This document shows, in pieces, positions 34,555 to 44,790 of a stretch of 64,000 bases of DNA; the first letter of the stretch is position 1, and each line of letters starts with the position of its first letter. The position numbers were made by a program, and so were the translations under genes. Origin of the DNA: Pseudoxanthomonas sp. SL93. GTDB lineage: Bacteria > Pseudomonadota > Gammaproteobacteria > Xanthomonadales > Xanthomonadaceae. The notes under the pieces were generated by a model that saw only the letters and a list, made by a program, of their open reading frames with translations, ran no database searches and was not told where the DNA came from. The stretch is taken from NCBI RefSeq assembly GCF_026625825.1, contig NZ_CP113065.1:2728001-2792000 (forward strand). The letters are read 5' to 3'.

Positions 34555-35523
34555 ATGCGTCTGAACCATCTGGCCCGCATGGCGACATGCGTGGCGATGC
34601 TTGTCCTGCTTGCGGGCTGTGCGCCCAAGTCCTACTCCGTGCGCCACCCGGTGCCGTCGGAAAACCTGGTCTTCGGCACTGCACCGCCGGCGACCGCCAT
34701 CACGCTGGTGGACGCCCGCGCGCCAAGCGATCGCGTCTTCTCCAGCGGCGTCCTGCCTGCCTCACTCACGGTGGAGGGCGCACCGCTCGACCCCAGTGGC
34801 TATCTGGCCAGGAACCTGCAGGCAGAGTTGGTATCGCGGGGCCTGCAGACCCAGGTCGGCAATGCCGGTGACGCGCTGCCGAAGCTGGAAATGACCACCT
34901 TCCGCGTGCAGAACCACCGCGCCAACGGATTCAGCCCGTTTGTCACCCTGACATTCCTCGGCGGCGACCTGGTCACGCCCGCGGGCAAGCAGCGCCTGGG
35001 CGTGTTCGTGAAGCGCGGCAAGGTGCCGGTGTGGAGCTTCGATGAAGTCATCGAGCCCACCTTCAACCAGCCCCTGTCGCTGGCGACCAAGGAACTGGCC
35101 GCGAAGATCGCCGCCCGCCTGCATGGCGCGCGCAGCAGCGACGCCGACGTGGACCGCCTGACCGCGAAGATCGCCACGCGCGGTGATGACAGCTATCTCG
35201 ACGTCTACGCCCTGGGGTTCACCAACAATCCGAAAGCTGTCGCTCCGCTTGCCGGCCTGGCACGCGACCCCGACGAATACGTCCGCCTGGCGGCCATTTC
35301 ATCGCTGGGCACGCTGGGCGCGAACGACCAGCTGGACCTGCTGAAGTCCATCTACCGTGACGGCAACCTGTGGCAGGACCGCGCCATGGCGCTCAAGGCC
35401 ATCGGCGACCTGGACTCCACCGAGGCGGATGCCTTCCTGGCGGAGCAGCAGGCGGCACTGCAGGCCAAGGCCGGCGACAAGGAAGCCGACTGGACGCTGC
35501 AGATCGTGCGCCTCTACCTGTAA
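34555..35523 (+). CDS. Lipoprotein with HEAT-like C-terminal repeats
   Basis: The product has 322 residues. The lipobox is VLLAGC (Cys21). The middle part ([27 protein letters not shown]) resembles a beta domain. The C-terminal part ([30 protein letters not shown] and [13 protein letters not shown]) is HEAT-repeat-like. ATG 34555 follows AGGGGAA. Function unknown. Confidence 0.82.
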   Translation: MRLNHLARMATCVAMLVLLAGCAPKSYSVRHPVPSENLVFGTAPPATAITLVDARAPSDRVFSSGVLPASLTVEGAPLDPSGYLARNLQAELVSRGLQTQVGNAGDALPKLEMTTFRVQNHRANGFSPFVTLTFLGGDLVTPAGKQRLGVFVKRGKVPVWSFDEVIEPTFNQPLSLATKELAAKIAARLHGARSSDADVDRLTAKIATRGDDSYLDVYALGFTNNPKAVAPLAGLARDPDEYVRLAAISSLGTLGANDQLDLLKSIYRDGNLWQDRAMALKAIGDLDSTEADAFLAEQQAALQAKAGDKEADWTLQIVRLYL

Positions 35524-35540
35524 ACCGCGGCTTGCCGTTC

Positions 35541-35568
35541 ACGATGGCCCGCCCCGGCGGGCCATCGT
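35541..35568. terminator. Convergent-gene hairpin
   Basis: ACGATGGCCCGC / GCGGGCCATCGT forms a perfect 12-bp stem with a 4-nt loop between the converging lipoprotein and DUF465 genes. There is no T-run, so termination efficiency is uncertain. Confidence 0.5.
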
Positions 35569-35578
35569 GCTGTCCGGT

Positions 35579-35785
35579 TCAGGCCGGCTCGTCGGGGATC
35601 AGCGCGCTTTCCAGCCGCGAGATGCAGTCCTTGAGCCACAGCTTGCGCTTTTTCAAGCGCTTGATGGCCACCTCGTCGGCGTCCAGGTCGGCGACCAGGC
35701 GCGCGATGGCCTCGTCCAGCTCGCGGTGTTCGAGCTTGAGTTCCGCGACCTTCTGGCTGACTTCGGCGGGGTTGGTGGTGTCCAC
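35579..35785 (-). CDS. YdcH-family (DUF465) small protein
   Basis: The product has 68 residues, a single helical hairpin: [20 protein letters not shown] then [20 protein letters not shown]. The RLKKRKLxLKDxI motif is diagnostic of DUF465/YdcH, a common small cytosolic protein without assigned role. The start is taken as GTG 35785, giving the usual length. An ATG at 35821 would add 12 residues and would overlap the ttcA promoter region. Confidence 0.85.
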   Translation of the reverse strand: MDTTNPAEVSQKVAELKLEHRELDEAIARLVADLDADEVAIKRLKKRKLWLKDCISRLESALIPDEPA

Positions 35786-35834
35786 CCGTCCAGCGTACAC
35801 CGGGCGCGGCGAGGCCGTCATCGCGACGGGCCGG

Positions 35835-35840
35835 TACAAT
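35835..35840 (+). promoter_or_regulatory. Probable -10 box of ttcA, implying a nearly leaderless mRNA
   Basis: TACAAT ends 9 bp before the ATG at 35850, so transcription would start 2-3 nt before the start codon or at it. No ribosome binding site is seen in that gap. Confidence 0.4.
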
Positions 35841-35849
35841 GCCGGACCT

Positions 35850-36764
35850 ATGAATGCCGTCCTTCCCCTGCCCGACCCGATCCTCCGCCGCGCCCCCGCC
35901 GACCCGCGCCGCGTCCAGCACGAGCACGCCAAGCTGGCCAAGCGCCTGCGCCGCCAGGTGGGCCAGGCGATCGCCGACTTCGGCATGATCGAGGAAGGCG
36001 ACAAGGTGATGGTCTGCCTGTCCGGCGGCAAGGACAGCTACACGATGCTGGACATCCTGCTGCAGCTGCAGAAGAAGGCGCCGGTCCGCTTCGAGCTGGT
36101 GGCGGTCAACCTGGACCAGAAGCAGCCGGACTTTCCCGAGCATGTGCTGCCGGCGTACCTGGAGCGCGTGGGCGTGCCGTTCCACATCATCGAGCAGGAC
36201 ACGTATTCGGTGGTCAGCCGGGTGATTCCCGAAGGCAAGACCATGTGCTCGTTGTGCTCGCGCCTGCGCCGCGGCGCGCTCTACAGCTACGCCGAGGAGA
36301 ACGGCTTCACCAAGATCGCATTGGGCCATCACCGCGACGACCTGGTGGCGACGTTCTTCCTGAACATGTTCTTCCACGCCAAGCTCTCGGGCATGCCGCC
36401 CAAGCTGCTGTCCGACAACGGCAAGCACGTGGTGATCCGTCCGCTGGCCTACGTGCGCGAAGACGACATCACGGCGTATGCGCAGGCGCGCGAGTTCCCC
36501 ATCATTCCGTGCAACCTGTGCGGCAGCCAGGAAAACCTGCAGCGCAAGCAGGTGAAGAAGATGATGGATGCGTGGGAACGTGAAACACCCGGCCGCATCG
36601 AGACCATCGCGCGCTCACTCGGCGACATCCGCCCGTCGCAGCTGAGCGATCCAGCGCTGTTCGATTTCCGTTCGCTGGGCCACCGCGACGGCGCCGCCTT
36701 GCCCGATGCGCAGGCATGGCTGGCGGGCGAACCGCACGGCGACGCCAGCCCCACGCACGACTGA
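35850..36764 (+). CDS. ttcA: tRNA 2-thiocytidine(32) synthetase TtcA
   Basis: The product has 304 residues. It thiolates cytidine 32 of certain tRNAs, using ATP and an iron-sulfur cluster. The PP-loop is SGGKDS (58-63). CxxC pairs at MCSLC (Cys133, Cys136) and PCNLC (Cys221, Cys224) hold the cluster. [17 protein letters not shown] is conserved. Length and order are normal. Confidence 0.96.
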   Translation: MNAVLPLPDPILRRAPADPRRVQHEHAKLAKRLRRQVGQAIADFGMIEEGDKVMVCLSGGKDSYTMLDILLQLQKKAPVRFELVAVNLDQKQPDFPEHVLPAYLERVGVPFHIIEQDTYSVVSRVIPEGKTMCSLCSRLRRGALYSYAEENGFTKIALGHHRDDLVATFFLNMFFHAKLSGMPPKLLSDNGKHVVIRPLAYVREDDITAYAQAREFPIIPCNLCGSQENLQRKQVKKMMDAWERETPGRIETIARSLGDIRPSQLSDPALFDFRSLGHRDGAALPDAQAWLAGEPHGDASPTHD

Positions 36765-36835
36765 CCCATCCCTCCGCAGCGGCCCGGCCTTGCGCCGGGC
36801 ACGTCGCACCTCTGCCCCACTTTTCCGGATATTCG

Positions 36836-37741
36836 ATGTTCTTTCGCAACCTGACGCTGTTCCGCTTCCCCACCTCGCTGGATTTCTCCCAACTCGACGA
36901 ACTGCTGCCCGAAGCCGTGCTCAAGCCGGTCGGTCCGCTCGAACTGTCCTCGCGCGGCTTCATCTCGCCGTGCGGCCGCGGCGAAGAGGCGCTGTCCCAC
37001 CGCATCAACGATGCCATCTGGCTGAGCGTCGGTGGCGAGGACAAGATCCTGCCGGGCGCGGTGGTCAACGACCTGCTGCAGAAGAAACTGCAGGAAATCG
37101 AGGCGAAGGAAGGCCGCAAGCCCGGCGGCAAGACCCGCAAGCGGCTGAAGGACGACCTGCTGCATGAACTGCTGCCGCGCGCCTTCGTCAAACCGTCGCG
37201 TACCGATGCGCTGATCGACCTGGAGCATGGCTTCATCGCCGTGGATGCCTCCTCGCGCAAGACCGGCGAGAACGTGGTGTCGGAAGTACGCCGCGCGCTG
37301 GGCACCTTCCCGGCCCTGCCGCTGAATGCCGAAGTCGCGCCGCGCAACGTGCTGACCGCCTGGATCGCCGGCGAGCCGTTGCCCGAGGGGCTGTCGCTGG
37401 GCGAGGAGTGCGAGCTGAAGGATGCGATGGACGGCGGCGCGGTGGTGAAGTGCCAGAACCAGGACCTGCAGAGTGACGAGATCACCAAGCACCTGGAGGC
37501 CGGCAAGCAGGTCTCCAAGCTGGCGCTGGTGCTGGATGACCACGTGTCGTTCGTGCTGGGCGAAGACCTGATCGTGCGCAAGCTGAAGTTCCTCGATGGC
37601 GCGGTGGACCAGTTGGAGAACACCGAGCACGACGACCTGCGCGCCGAACTGGATGCACGCTTCGCGCTGATGGCCGGCGAGGTGAAGCGGCTGTTCCTGG
37701 TGCTGGAAAACGCGCTGAAGCTCAGCAAGGCCGACGCGTAG
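36836..37741 (+). CDS. rdgC: Recombination-associated protein RdgC
   Basis: The product has 301 residues. RdgC forms a dimeric ring around double-stranded DNA and restrains RecA. The start MFFRNLTLFRF and the segments SRGFISPCG, ELLPRAFVKPSRTDALID and FPALPLNAEVAPRNVLTAWI are family hallmarks. It lies 71 bp after ttcA with the same orientation. Confidence 0.96.
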   Translation: MFFRNLTLFRFPTSLDFSQLDELLPEAVLKPVGPLELSSRGFISPCGRGEEALSHRINDAIWLSVGGEDKILPGAVVNDLLQKKLQEIEAKEGRKPGGKTRKRLKDDLLHELLPRAFVKPSRTDALIDLEHGFIAVDASSRKTGENVVSEVRRALGTFPALPLNAEVAPRNVLTAWIAGEPLPEGLSLGEECELKDAMDGGAVVKCQNQDLQSDEITKHLEAGKQVSKLALVLDDHVSFVLGEDLIVRKLKFLDGAVDQLENTEHDDLRAELDARFALMAGEVKRLFLVLENALKLSKADA

Positions 37742-37790
37742 GCCACAGGCAGGTCTGCGGAATCCGCGTTTTGCCCTTACCATCGATGCC

Positions 37791-38582
37791 ATGACCGGCC
37801 TGTTCCGTCGCCTGATCGCCCCCGCCCCGCGTGGCATCGAGCGCGACACGGTGACGCTGCCACTCGCCAATGGCGACACCATCGACGTTCAGCGCGTGCG
37901 CGACCCGCGCGCCAAGCGCTTGAAGCTGAGCGTCGATGAACGTGGCGCACGGCTGACGCTGCCGCTGCGCGCCAGCCTGGTGTCGGGCGAGCGTTTCCTG
38001 CACCAGCATCGGGACTGGCTGGCCGCGCAGCTCGCGAAGCAGCAGCCCGAAGACGACAGCCCGCAGGCATGGGTGCCGGGTGATACCGCGCACTTGCCCC
38101 TGCGCGGCGAATCCGTGCCACTGCACTGGCACGAGGGGCGTTTCACCCGCGTTGAACGGCTCGACGACGGGATCCATTTCCATCGGCCCGCGCGGGCGAC
38201 ACCCGCCACCCTGCGACGTGCCCTGCGTGCGTTCTACGAGGCCGAGGCACGGGCGGACATCGGCCACTGGCTGCCCGGCTATCTGGCGACGCTGCCGCGT
38301 GCGCCGCGCCAGATCCGGTTGAAGGTGATGTCCTCCCAATGGGGGTCGCTGAGTCCGGATGGCACGTTGTCCCTGGATCTTGCACTCGTGCTCGGACGCC
38401 CCTCCGCCTTCGAATACGTGCTGGTCCACGAACTGTGCCACCTGCTGCAGGCCAACCATTCCCCTGCCTTCTGGCGCGAAGTGGAGCAGCGCTTCCCGGC
38501 CTGGCGCGATGAGCGCGGCTATTTCCATGCCGAAGGCCGGCGCCTGAAAGCCCGTCTGCACCGGCTGCTCGCCGACGCCTGA
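37791..38582 (+). CDS. YgjP-like M48-type metallopeptidase
   Basis: The product has 263 residues. The N-terminal half has RVRDPRAKRLKLSVDERGARLTLP, typical of DUF45. The zinc-binding motif is VHELCHLL (His213, Glu214, His217) with a further His223 in NHSPAFW. SSQWGSLSPDGTLSLD precedes it. This is the YgjP/WSS1-like family of minimal metallopeptidases. It is likely cytosolic, as no signal is seen. The substrate is unknown. Confidence 0.9.
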   Translation: MTGLFRRLIAPAPRGIERDTVTLPLANGDTIDVQRVRDPRAKRLKLSVDERGARLTLPLRASLVSGERFLHQHRDWLAAQLAKQQPEDDSPQAWVPGDTAHLPLRGESVPLHWHEGRFTRVERLDDGIHFHRPARATPATLRRALRAFYEAEARADIGHWLPGYLATLPRAPRQIRLKVMSSQWGSLSPDGTLSLDLALVLGRPSAFEYVLVHELCHLLQANHSPAFWREVEQRFPAWRDERGYFHAEGRRLKARLHRLLADA

Positions 38583-38725
38583 CTTCCGCAGGCCGCACAC
38601 CGCCGACGGCGCGGGCATGTCCCGTTTGTGATCGTCATCACGAAACTGATTGTGAACTTCGCCCTCTTGCCCGTCGCTGGTCGTCCAGACGGTGGACGGG
38701 GCGGATCACTTTCCAGAGAGCATCG

Positions 38726-39310
38726 ATGACACGTCCTGCGCTGCGCCCTGCCGTCTCCGATCCCACTCCTGCACCCTCGCCGTCCACCGTCCCGCTGACG
38801 CGCTTCATGCTGTATGCGCCGGACACGGCGGAGAACGCCGCCACCATCGCGGCGCGTCGTGCATTGATGAGTCGCAAAGGCGTCGCGGTGGACGAAATGA
38901 ACCAGCGCGCCAGGCTCCGGCGCGAACAGGCATCCCGTCTCCGCCGGGTACGCTGGCCCCAGCTGGTCCTGGCATCCGCGCTGGTCGCGGGGATCGGGAC
39001 GGCCTGGTGGGGCAGCCAACAACAGTCGCAGGCGGTGTTGCTGGGCGGCTATGCCATGGCCGGCGTCGCCGTGGTGGCGCTGATCGCACGGATAGCCAGG
39101 CAGCCCGCGCTTTCCCGCCGCCCGCTGGAACACGACTACCTGCCCGACGAGCACCTCGCCACGGCCGATGACATCGCCCTGCTGCGCCGCCTGGCGCAGG
39201 CCGACAAGGAAATCGAGATCGCGATCGCCGCGTGGTGGCGTGATGCCAACCCGATCCGCAAGGGCGATGTGCGGCTGGCGCTGGACGTGCAGCGCGCGAA
39301 GCTGGGTTGA
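38726..39310 (+). CDS. Membrane protein of unknown function
   Basis: The product has 194 residues. The N-terminal half is polar and basic; two adjacent membrane spans (about 78-95 and 102-122) follow; the C-terminal domain of about 70 residues is helical (DDIALLRRLAQADKEIEIAIAAWW). The N- and C-termini probably both face the cytosol. It converges with the hydrolase gene, 3 bp apart. No family recognised. Confidence 0.78.
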   Translation: MTRPALRPAVSDPTPAPSPSTVPLTRFMLYAPDTAENAATIAARRALMSRKGVAVDEMNQRARLRREQASRLRRVRWPQLVLASALVAGIGTAWWGSQQQSQAVLLGGYAMAGVAVVALIARIARQPALSRRPLEHDYLPDEHLATADDIALLRRLAQADKEIEIAIAAWWRDANPIRKGDVRLALDVQRAKLG

Positions 39311-39313
39311 AGC

Positions 39314-40162
39314 TCAGTCCCGCAGGAAATCCGCGACCACGGCGGCGACGGTGGCGGGATCCTCCATGTGCAGGTGGTGGGTGCCGGCGATGACATGCAG
39401 GCGGCCATTGGGCAGCAGCTGCGCACGCTGCGTGCGCAGGGGCTCGGGGAAGTAGGCCTGTGGCGGATCGGCATAGACCACGGTGGTGGGGCATGCGATC
39501 GCCGCCACCAGCTGGCTGAGCTGCGCTTCGCCCAGACGCTGTGGCGTGGGCAGGGTCAGGCGGGGATCGCTGCTCCAGACATAACCACCGGGGACCTGTC
39601 GCACGCCGCGCTCGACCAGCAGCCGCGCCGCCGCTTCGCTCAACTGGTTCGCCTGCATGCGTGCCCGCACGGGTGCAGCAAGGTCGGGGAACACGCGCAA
39701 CTGCTTGCCGCGCAGCGCGCGCGCCGCGGCGATGGCTTCACGCCAGCGATCGGCCGTGCGTTCGACGGTTTCGGCCAGGCCGCCCAATGCTTCGATGGCG
39801 ACCAGCTTGCGCACCCGCTGCGGCACGGACGCCGCCACCAGGCTGGCGATGCCGGCGCCCATCGAATGGCCCAGCAGACAGAACGTGTCCCAACCCAGCG
39901 CATCGGCGACGTCCAGCACGGCATTGACCGCCACCCCGCTGGTGTACTCGGCGCCGGGTGCCAGATGTGCGCTATGGCCATGCCCCGGCAGGTCGGGAGC
40001 GACCACCTGCACGCCGGGAAGGTGGTCCGCCAGCGGAACGAAACTGGCGGCATTGTCCAGCCAGCCATGCAGCGCGATCATGCGCACGCCGTCCCCGTCG
40101 CCGCCCCGCAGGCCGGCGATGCGGCCGATGGGGGTTTCCACGTCGAACTCGTGCAGGGTCAC
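39314..40162 (-). CDS. Alpha/beta hydrolase
   Basis: The product has 282 residues. The oxyanion motif is LHGWLDN, the nucleophile elbow GHSMG with Ser100, and the likely catalytic His is in [10 protein letters not shown] near the C-terminus. [12 protein letters not shown] is typical of the fold. The start is GTG 40162, overlapping the hemH stop as GTGA, so the two are cotranscribed with hemH first. The substrate is unknown. Confidence 0.9.
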   Translation of the reverse strand: MTLHEFDVETPIGRIAGLRGGDGDGVRMIALHGWLDNAASFVPLADHLPGVQVVAPDLPGHGHSAHLAPGAEYTSGVAVNAVLDVADALGWDTFCLLGHSMGAGIASLVAASVPQRVRKLVAIEALGGLAETVERTADRWREAIAAARALRGKQLRVFPDLAAPVRARMQANQLSEAAARLLVERGVRQVPGGYVWSSDPRLTLPTPQRLGEAQLSQLVAAIACPTTVVYADPPQAYFPEPLRTQRAQLLPNGRLHVIAGTHHLHMEDPATVAAVVADFLRD

Positions 40163-41121
40163 GCCTGCTCCCCGGCGTGGTGGCGAGCCAGTGCCGCCAG
40201 CGCGTCGGCATGCATTGCCCCATCGTTGAGACAGGGGATGTAGCGCAGTTCGCCGCCGGCGTGGGCGAATTCCTCGGCAAACCCGATGCCCACTTCCTCA
40301 AGCGTTTCCAGGCAGTCCACGGCAAAGCCCGGGCACACCACGTCGACCTTGCGCACGCCGCGCGCGGCAAGTTCCCGCAGCGTCACGTCGGTGGCGGGTT
40401 CCAGCCAGCGCTCCTTGCCGAAGCGGGACTGGTAGGTGAGCGTCCATTCGTCATCGCGCAGTCCCAGCAGGCCCACGATGGCGCGGGTGCTTGCCTCGCA
40501 CCGCTGGGGATACGGATCGCCGTTGCGCGCCAGCCGTTGCGGCAGTCCGTGATAGGAGAACAGAAGGTGCTCGCCCGCGCCATGCGCTGCGCGCCAGTCG
40601 CGGATCGACCCCACCACCGCCGCCAGCCAGCCGGCATCGGTGGAATAGTCCTCGATGAAGCGCACGTCCAGACCCGCCGCCTCGCGCGTGACCACGTCGC
40701 GCACGGATTCGGTAGTGGTGGTGGAGTACTGCGGGTATAGCGGCAGTACGACCACGCGCCGCACGCCGTCGGCGCGCAGGGCCTTGAGGCGTTCGCCGAC
40801 GGAAGGCTGGCCATAACGCATCGCGTCGACCACCCGCCACGCCGGCAGGCGCGCCTGCAGCGCCCCCGCCAGCCGCCGCGTGTAGACCGCCAGCGGTGAG
40901 CCCTCCGGCAGCCAGATGCTGGCGTACTTGGCCGCGGCCTTGGGCCCACGCAGGGGCAGGATGAGGAAATGCAGCAACGGGCACCACAGCCAGCGGGTCA
41001 GCTGGACCACGCGGTGGTCGTGGAGGAATTCGGCCAGGTAACGCCGCACGGCGGGCGCCGTGGGCGCTTCCGGGGTACCCAGGTTCACCGCCAGCAGCGC
41101 AACAGGAGAGGTCTCGGTCAT
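40159..41121 (-). CDS. hemH: Ferrochelatase
   Basis: The product has 320 residues. It inserts ferrous iron into protoporphyrin IX, the last step of haem synthesis. Typical segments are [58 protein letters not shown] with the metal-site His, [18 protein letters not shown] and [17 protein letters not shown]. Normal bacterial length. The a/b hydrolase gene follows with a 4-bp overlap. Confidence 0.96.
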   Translation of the reverse strand: MTETSPVALLAVNLGTPEAPTAPAVRRYLAEFLHDHRVVQLTRWLWCPLLHFLILPLRGPKAAAKYASIWLPEGSPLAVYTRRLAGALQARLPAWRVVDAMRYGQPSVGERLKALRADGVRRVVVLPLYPQYSTTTTESVRDVVTREAAGLDVRFIEDYSTDAGWLAAVVGSIRDWRAAHGAGEHLLFSYHGLPQRLARNGDPYPQRCEASTRAIVGLLGLRDDEWTLTYQSRFGKERWLEPATDVTLRELAARGVRKVDVVCPGFAVDCLETLEEVGIGFAEEFAHAGGELRYIPCLNDGAMHADALAALARHHAGEQA

Positions 41122-41291
41122 CCCGCTATTGTGGCAGAGCGCCGGCGTTGGACTTGCACGGCGTCTGCCTTGCCGGCATACCGCTCGTGGCCGTGCATTG
41201 TGGCCGTCCGGCGTCAGCCTCGATTCATGCGTTCACGCCTATTTTCAAGCGGTTGCAGTAACTTGCTGCCAATCCGCATTCGGAGCCCGCC

Positions 41292-42167
41292 ATGAACCGC
41301 ACCTCGCGTCGCCTGCTGCCGCCCACCGCCCTCGCCTTGGCGGCCGCCCTGTTCACCGGCCACGCCATTGCCGGGCCGAAGGAAGACGAACGCGCCACCA
41401 ACGCCGTGCGCGTGTTGAGCGAGATCCAGAAGATTCCCGAGAACGGCATCCCCGACAAGCTGCTGGACGAAGGCAAGGCGATCGTCGTCATCCCCGATAC
41501 GCTGAAGGCAGGGCTGGTCATCGGCGGCCGCCGCGGCCACGGGCTGATGTCGGTGAAGAACCCCGACGGCAGCTGGTCGCAGCCGGTGTTCGTCAAGCTG
41601 ACCGGCGGCAGCATCGGTTTCCAGGCGGGCGTGCAGTCGTCCGACGTGGTGCTGGTGTTCCGCAACGACCGCAACCTGGAAAACATCGTCAACGGCAAGT
41701 TCACCCTGGGTGCGGACGCGGGCGTCGCGGCCGGTCCGGTGGGCCGCAACGCCGCCGCCGCCACCGACGGCCAGCTGAAAGCGGAAATCTGGTCGTGGTC
41801 GCGCGCGCGCGGCCTGTTCGCCGGTGTCGCGCTCGACGGTGCCGTGTTGCAGATCGATGACGACGCCAATGTCGCCGTCTACGGCAGCGCCGCCACCCCG
41901 CGCGCCATTTTCGAGGGCCGCGCTGGCCATCCCTCCGACGCGGTGGTGGTGTTCCGCGACCAGTTGGAAGAAGCCACCGAGATCGCCCGCAGCACGCGTG
42001 GCACGCGTGGCACGCAGGGCACGGCGGCACGCAGTGCTCCCGTTGCGGCGCCGTCCGACGGATCGGTGATCGCGCCGGTCGTGGTGGAAGCCCCGGCGCA
42101 GACGCAGGGTTTCGAGCCGGTGCAGGAAGGCGAGGTCCGCACCGAACCGCTCAACGGCACCCCGTAA
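41292..42167 (+). CDS. Exported SYLF-domain (Ysc84-like) protein
   Basis: The product has 291 residues. A signal peptide ([15 protein letters not shown]) precedes the SYLF/Ysc84 domain: [47 protein letters not shown], and [20 protein letters not shown]. The domain binds lipids in eukaryotes; in bacteria the role is unknown. The C-terminal 60 residues are low-complexity (RGTRGTQGT then Val/Pro/Glu-rich). Upstream 41122-41291 (170 bp) shows no gene. It lies 82 bp before tatA. Confidence 0.9.
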   Translation: MNRTSRRLLPPTALALAAALFTGHAIAGPKEDERATNAVRVLSEIQKIPENGIPDKLLDEGKAIVVIPDTLKAGLVIGGRRGHGLMSVKNPDGSWSQPVFVKLTGGSIGFQAGVQSSDVVLVFRNDRNLENIVNGKFTLGADAGVAAGPVGRNAAAATDGQLKAEIWSWSRARGLFAGVALDGAVLQIDDDANVAVYGSAATPRAIFEGRAGHPSDAVVVFRDQLEEATEIARSTRGTRGTQGTAARSAPVAAPSDGSVIAPVVVEAPAQTQGFEPVQEGEVRTEPLNGTP

Positions 42168-42249
42168 CGGAAGTAATGGGCCCGGGATCGCCATTCCCGG
42201 GGCCTGCCTGCGTTATCCTGAGCCCCCCGAATTCACCTGCGAGTACACC

Positions 42250-42471
42250 ATGGGCGGTTTGAGCATCTGGCATTGGATCATCGTACTGGTGGTGGTACTG
42301 CTGGTCTTTGGTACCAAGCGCCTGCGCAACGCCGGCCAGGACCTGGGCGAGGCGGTCAAGGGCTTCAAGAAAGGCATGAAGGACGACGACAAGCCGGCCG
42401 GCCAGTTGAACGACCAGTCCCGCACCGACGAATCCAGCGCCGCCAAAGAGCGCGACCGCGACGCCAACTGA
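42250..42471 (+). CDS. tatA: Twin-arginine translocase subunit TatA
   Basis: The product has 73 residues. An N-terminal membrane helix ([21 protein letters not shown]) is followed by an amphipathic helix ([18 protein letters not shown]) and a charged tail. This is the pore-forming element of the Tat pathway, which exports folded proteins. It is followed by tatB and tatC in the usual order. Confidence 0.97.
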   Translation: MGGLSIWHWIIVLVVVLLVFGTKRLRNAGQDLGEAVKGFKKGMKDDDKPAGQLNDQSRTDESSAAKERDRDAN

Positions 42472-42495
42472 TTTCGCGGCAGCACGGCCGCCGCC

Positions 42496-43044
42496 ATGTT
42501 CGACATCGGTTTCAGTGAACTGCTGGTCATCGCCATCGTGGCGCTGATCGTGCTGGGTCCCGAACGCCTGCCCAAGGCCACGCGCTTCGCCGGCCTGTGG
42601 GTACGCCGCGCGCGCGCGCAGTGGTACTCGGTGAAGGACGAACTGGAACGCGAGCTGGCCGCCGACGAGCTCAAGCGCAGCCTGAAGGATGCGCAGGACG
42701 CGCTGCGCGACACCGAACAACGCATCCGCGAAAGCGCCAGCGAGACCGAGCGCCAGTTCGACGAAATGCGCCAGGCCGTGCGCGACGATGCCAAGGCCCT
42801 GCGCGACGACGTGGCGTCGGCCGTGTCGCCCGAAGTGCCCGAAGTGCCCGAAGTGCCCGATGCGCCCGCGACCGAGCCTGCGCCCTCGCTGACGCAGCAG
42901 GATGCCGGCGATTCCCCGGCCGCCCACGCCGAAGCCGAGCCCGGATCCGAGCCTGACCCGCGTGCCGCCGCCCATCCGGCGATCGGCACGACGCCCGACC
43001 TGTTCAGTCCCAAGGAGGCCCGCGATGAATCGCGCAGCGCCTGA
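42496..43044 (+). CDS. tatB: Twin-arginine translocase subunit TatB
   Basis: The product has 182 residues. The start MFDIGFSELLVIAIVALIVLGPERLPKA is diagnostic of TatB. A long amphipathic, coiled-coil-prone region (about 35-110) follows, then a Pro/Glu/Val-rich tail with the 9-base unit GAAGTGCCC repeated (PEVPEVPEVP). The tail is variable in the family. It overlaps tatC by 20 bp. Confidence 0.96.
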   Translation: MFDIGFSELLVIAIVALIVLGPERLPKATRFAGLWVRRARAQWYSVKDELERELAADELKRSLKDAQDALRDTEQRIRESASETERQFDEMRQAVRDDAKALRDDVASAVSPEVPEVPEVPDAPATEPAPSLTQQDAGDSPAAHAEAEPGSEPDPRAAAHPAIGTTPDLFSPKEARDESRSA

Positions 43045-43783
43045 ACAGGAAGCCGAAAGCAGCCTGATGGATCATCTGCTCGAGCTGCGCACGCGCCTTG
43101 TGCGTGGGCTGATGGGCGTGGGCGTGGTGCTGCTGGTCCTGCTGCCCTTCGTCAAGCAGCTCTACGACCGCCTGGCGATGCCGATGATTTCGCAGCTGCC
43201 GGCCGGGCAGGCCGCGCAGATGATCGCCAATGACCCGACGTCCGGTTTCTTCGCGCCGATCAAGCTGGCGTTCTTCACCGCGTTGTTCCTGTCCTCGCCC
43301 TGGCTGCTGTACCAGGCCTGGAGCTTTGTCGCGCCCGGCCTGTACAGGCACGAAAAGCGGCTGGCCGTGCCGCTGCTGGTGTCGTCCATCCTGCTGTTCT
43401 ACGCCGGCTGCGCGTTTGCATACTTCCTGGTGCTGCCGGGCGTGTTCCATGCCTTGACCACGTTCACGCCCGACATCGTGACCATCGCCCCGGACCCGGC
43501 GAAGTACCTGGACTTCGTGATGGTCATCTTCCTGGCATTCGGTGTCAGCTTCGAACTGCCGGTGGCGCTGGTGATCATGGTGCTGCTGGGCTGGGTGACG
43601 CCGCAGCAGCTGCGCGAGGCGCGGGGTTACGCCGTGGTCGGCGTCTTCGTCGTCGCCGCGCTGATCACTCCGCCGGACGTGGTGTCGCAGCTGATGCTCG
43701 CCATCCCGATGTGCCTGCTGTACGAACTGGGCATCATCGCCGCCGGCTGGATGAAGCCGCGTCCGCGCCCCGAAAGCGGTTGA
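43025..43783 (+). CDS. tatC: Twin-arginine translocase subunit TatC
   Basis: The product has 252 residues and six membrane spans. The signature MDHLLELRTRLVRG precedes span 1 and contains the conserved Glu that recognises the twin-arginine signal. LSSPWLLYQAWSFVAPGLYRHEKR and FGVSFELPVALVIMVLLG are conserved. ATG 43025 is inside tatB. Confidence 0.97.
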   Translation: MNRAAPEQEAESSLMDHLLELRTRLVRGLMGVGVVLLVLLPFVKQLYDRLAMPMISQLPAGQAAQMIANDPTSGFFAPIKLAFFTALFLSSPWLLYQAWSFVAPGLYRHEKRLAVPLLVSSILLFYAGCAFAYFLVLPGVFHALTTFTPDIVTIAPDPAKYLDFVMVIFLAFGVSFELPVALVIMVLLGWVTPQQLREARGYAVVGVFVVAALITPPDVVSQLMLAIPMCLLYELGIIAAGWMKPRPRPESG

Positions 43784-43803
43784 GCGAGCGCAGGGCCGAA
43801 CGC

Positions 43804-43833
43804 TGCGCGCCGGAAGGGCGCACAACTTTTCTT
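43804..43833 (+). terminator. Weak terminator after tatC
   Basis: TGCGC / GCGCA (43804-43808 and 43818-43822) can form a short stem followed after 4 bp by TTTTCTT. The stem is short, so this is tentative. Confidence 0.3.
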
Positions 43834-43871
43834 GCAGGAATCGACGAGCGGCGCGATCCGGCCGCCGTCGC

Positions 43872-44759
43872 CTACACCTCGATCCGCGACGGCGACGACG
43901 CCGGCAGGCCCGGCGTGATCGCCGTTCCTTCACCGAGCATCTGCTGCCACGCGGTGTACGCGGCGCCGGCCAGCACCGGCATCACCACCGCCATCAGCGT
44001 GAACTGCCACAGCGCCATCGCGATGAGCGGGCCCAGCAGCAATTGCAGCAGCAGCGCCACCATGAACGAACCCATGCCGATGGCGAAGATCGCGATGCCG
44101 GCCAGCAGGTAGAACACCAGCATCGCCGGCCAGTTCTGGGCGCACGCCCGCAGGCTGTTGCGCATGGCATCCATCACCCGGGTGCCGGAGAACAGGATCT
44201 GCGGCGACGCGACGAACGTCATCCACTTGACCGCGACAAAGACGATCGTCACCAGCAGCAGCCACAGCAGCAGGCGTCCGGCCGGCAGGCCTTCCACCAG
44301 TGAAGGATCCGGTTGGCCGCCGGCTTCGGCGATGGCCTGCATCTTCTGGTAGACATCGGCCAAGTGCTGCAACTGTTCGGTGCCCACCAGCACGAACAGC
44401 AGCGCCCCCATCACCAGGGCGGCGGCGAACTGCGGCAGCAGGGTGATCACCAGCGCCAGCGCATGCCCGTCGCGCACCGGCTGCACCAGGTTCGACGGCA
44501 CGGGCGTGCGACCTTGATCCACCTCGCGCACCGCCCACAGCATGCCGGCGAAGAACAGCGGCCCGGCAAGCACGAGCAGCAGCTGCATCGCGAGCATGGC
44601 GGCCGGCAGCATCACCGCCACCAGCATCACCGCCATCGAGACCAACCCCCACAGCACGGCAAGCGTGGCCAACGGCAACGGTGCGCGCTTCAACAGCGCG
44701 AATCCGCCCAGCAGCCATTCCGCGCCGGCACTGGCCGGCACCTTGTTGATCGTCGACAT
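43872..44759 (-). CDS. BPSS1780-family membrane protein
   Basis: The product has 295 residues and about six membrane spans. INKVPASAGAEWLLGGFALLKRAPL at the N-terminus is the mark of the BPSS1780 family, membrane proteins of unknown function in beta- and gammaproteobacteria. Further spans include LATLAVLWGLVSMAVMLVAV and WPAMLVFYLLAGIAIFAIG. The start at 44759 gives MSTINKVPAS; the longer frame is not conserved. Confidence 0.87.
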   Translation of the reverse strand: MSTINKVPASAGAEWLLGGFALLKRAPLPLATLAVLWGLVSMAVMLVAVMLPAAMLAMQLLLVLAGPLFFAGMLWAVREVDQGRTPVPSNLVQPVRDGHALALVITLLPQFAAALVMGALLFVLVGTEQLQHLADVYQKMQAIAEAGGQPDPSLVEGLPAGRLLLWLLLVTIVFVAVKWMTFVASPQILFSGTRVMDAMRNSLRACAQNWPAMLVFYLLAGIAIFAIGMGSFMVALLLQLLLGPLIAMALWQFTLMAVVMPVLAGAAYTAWQQMLGEGTAITPGLPASSPSRIEV

Positions 44760-44790
44760 CGGGGTTCCTGGAGGTGGGTACTGCAAGGGA

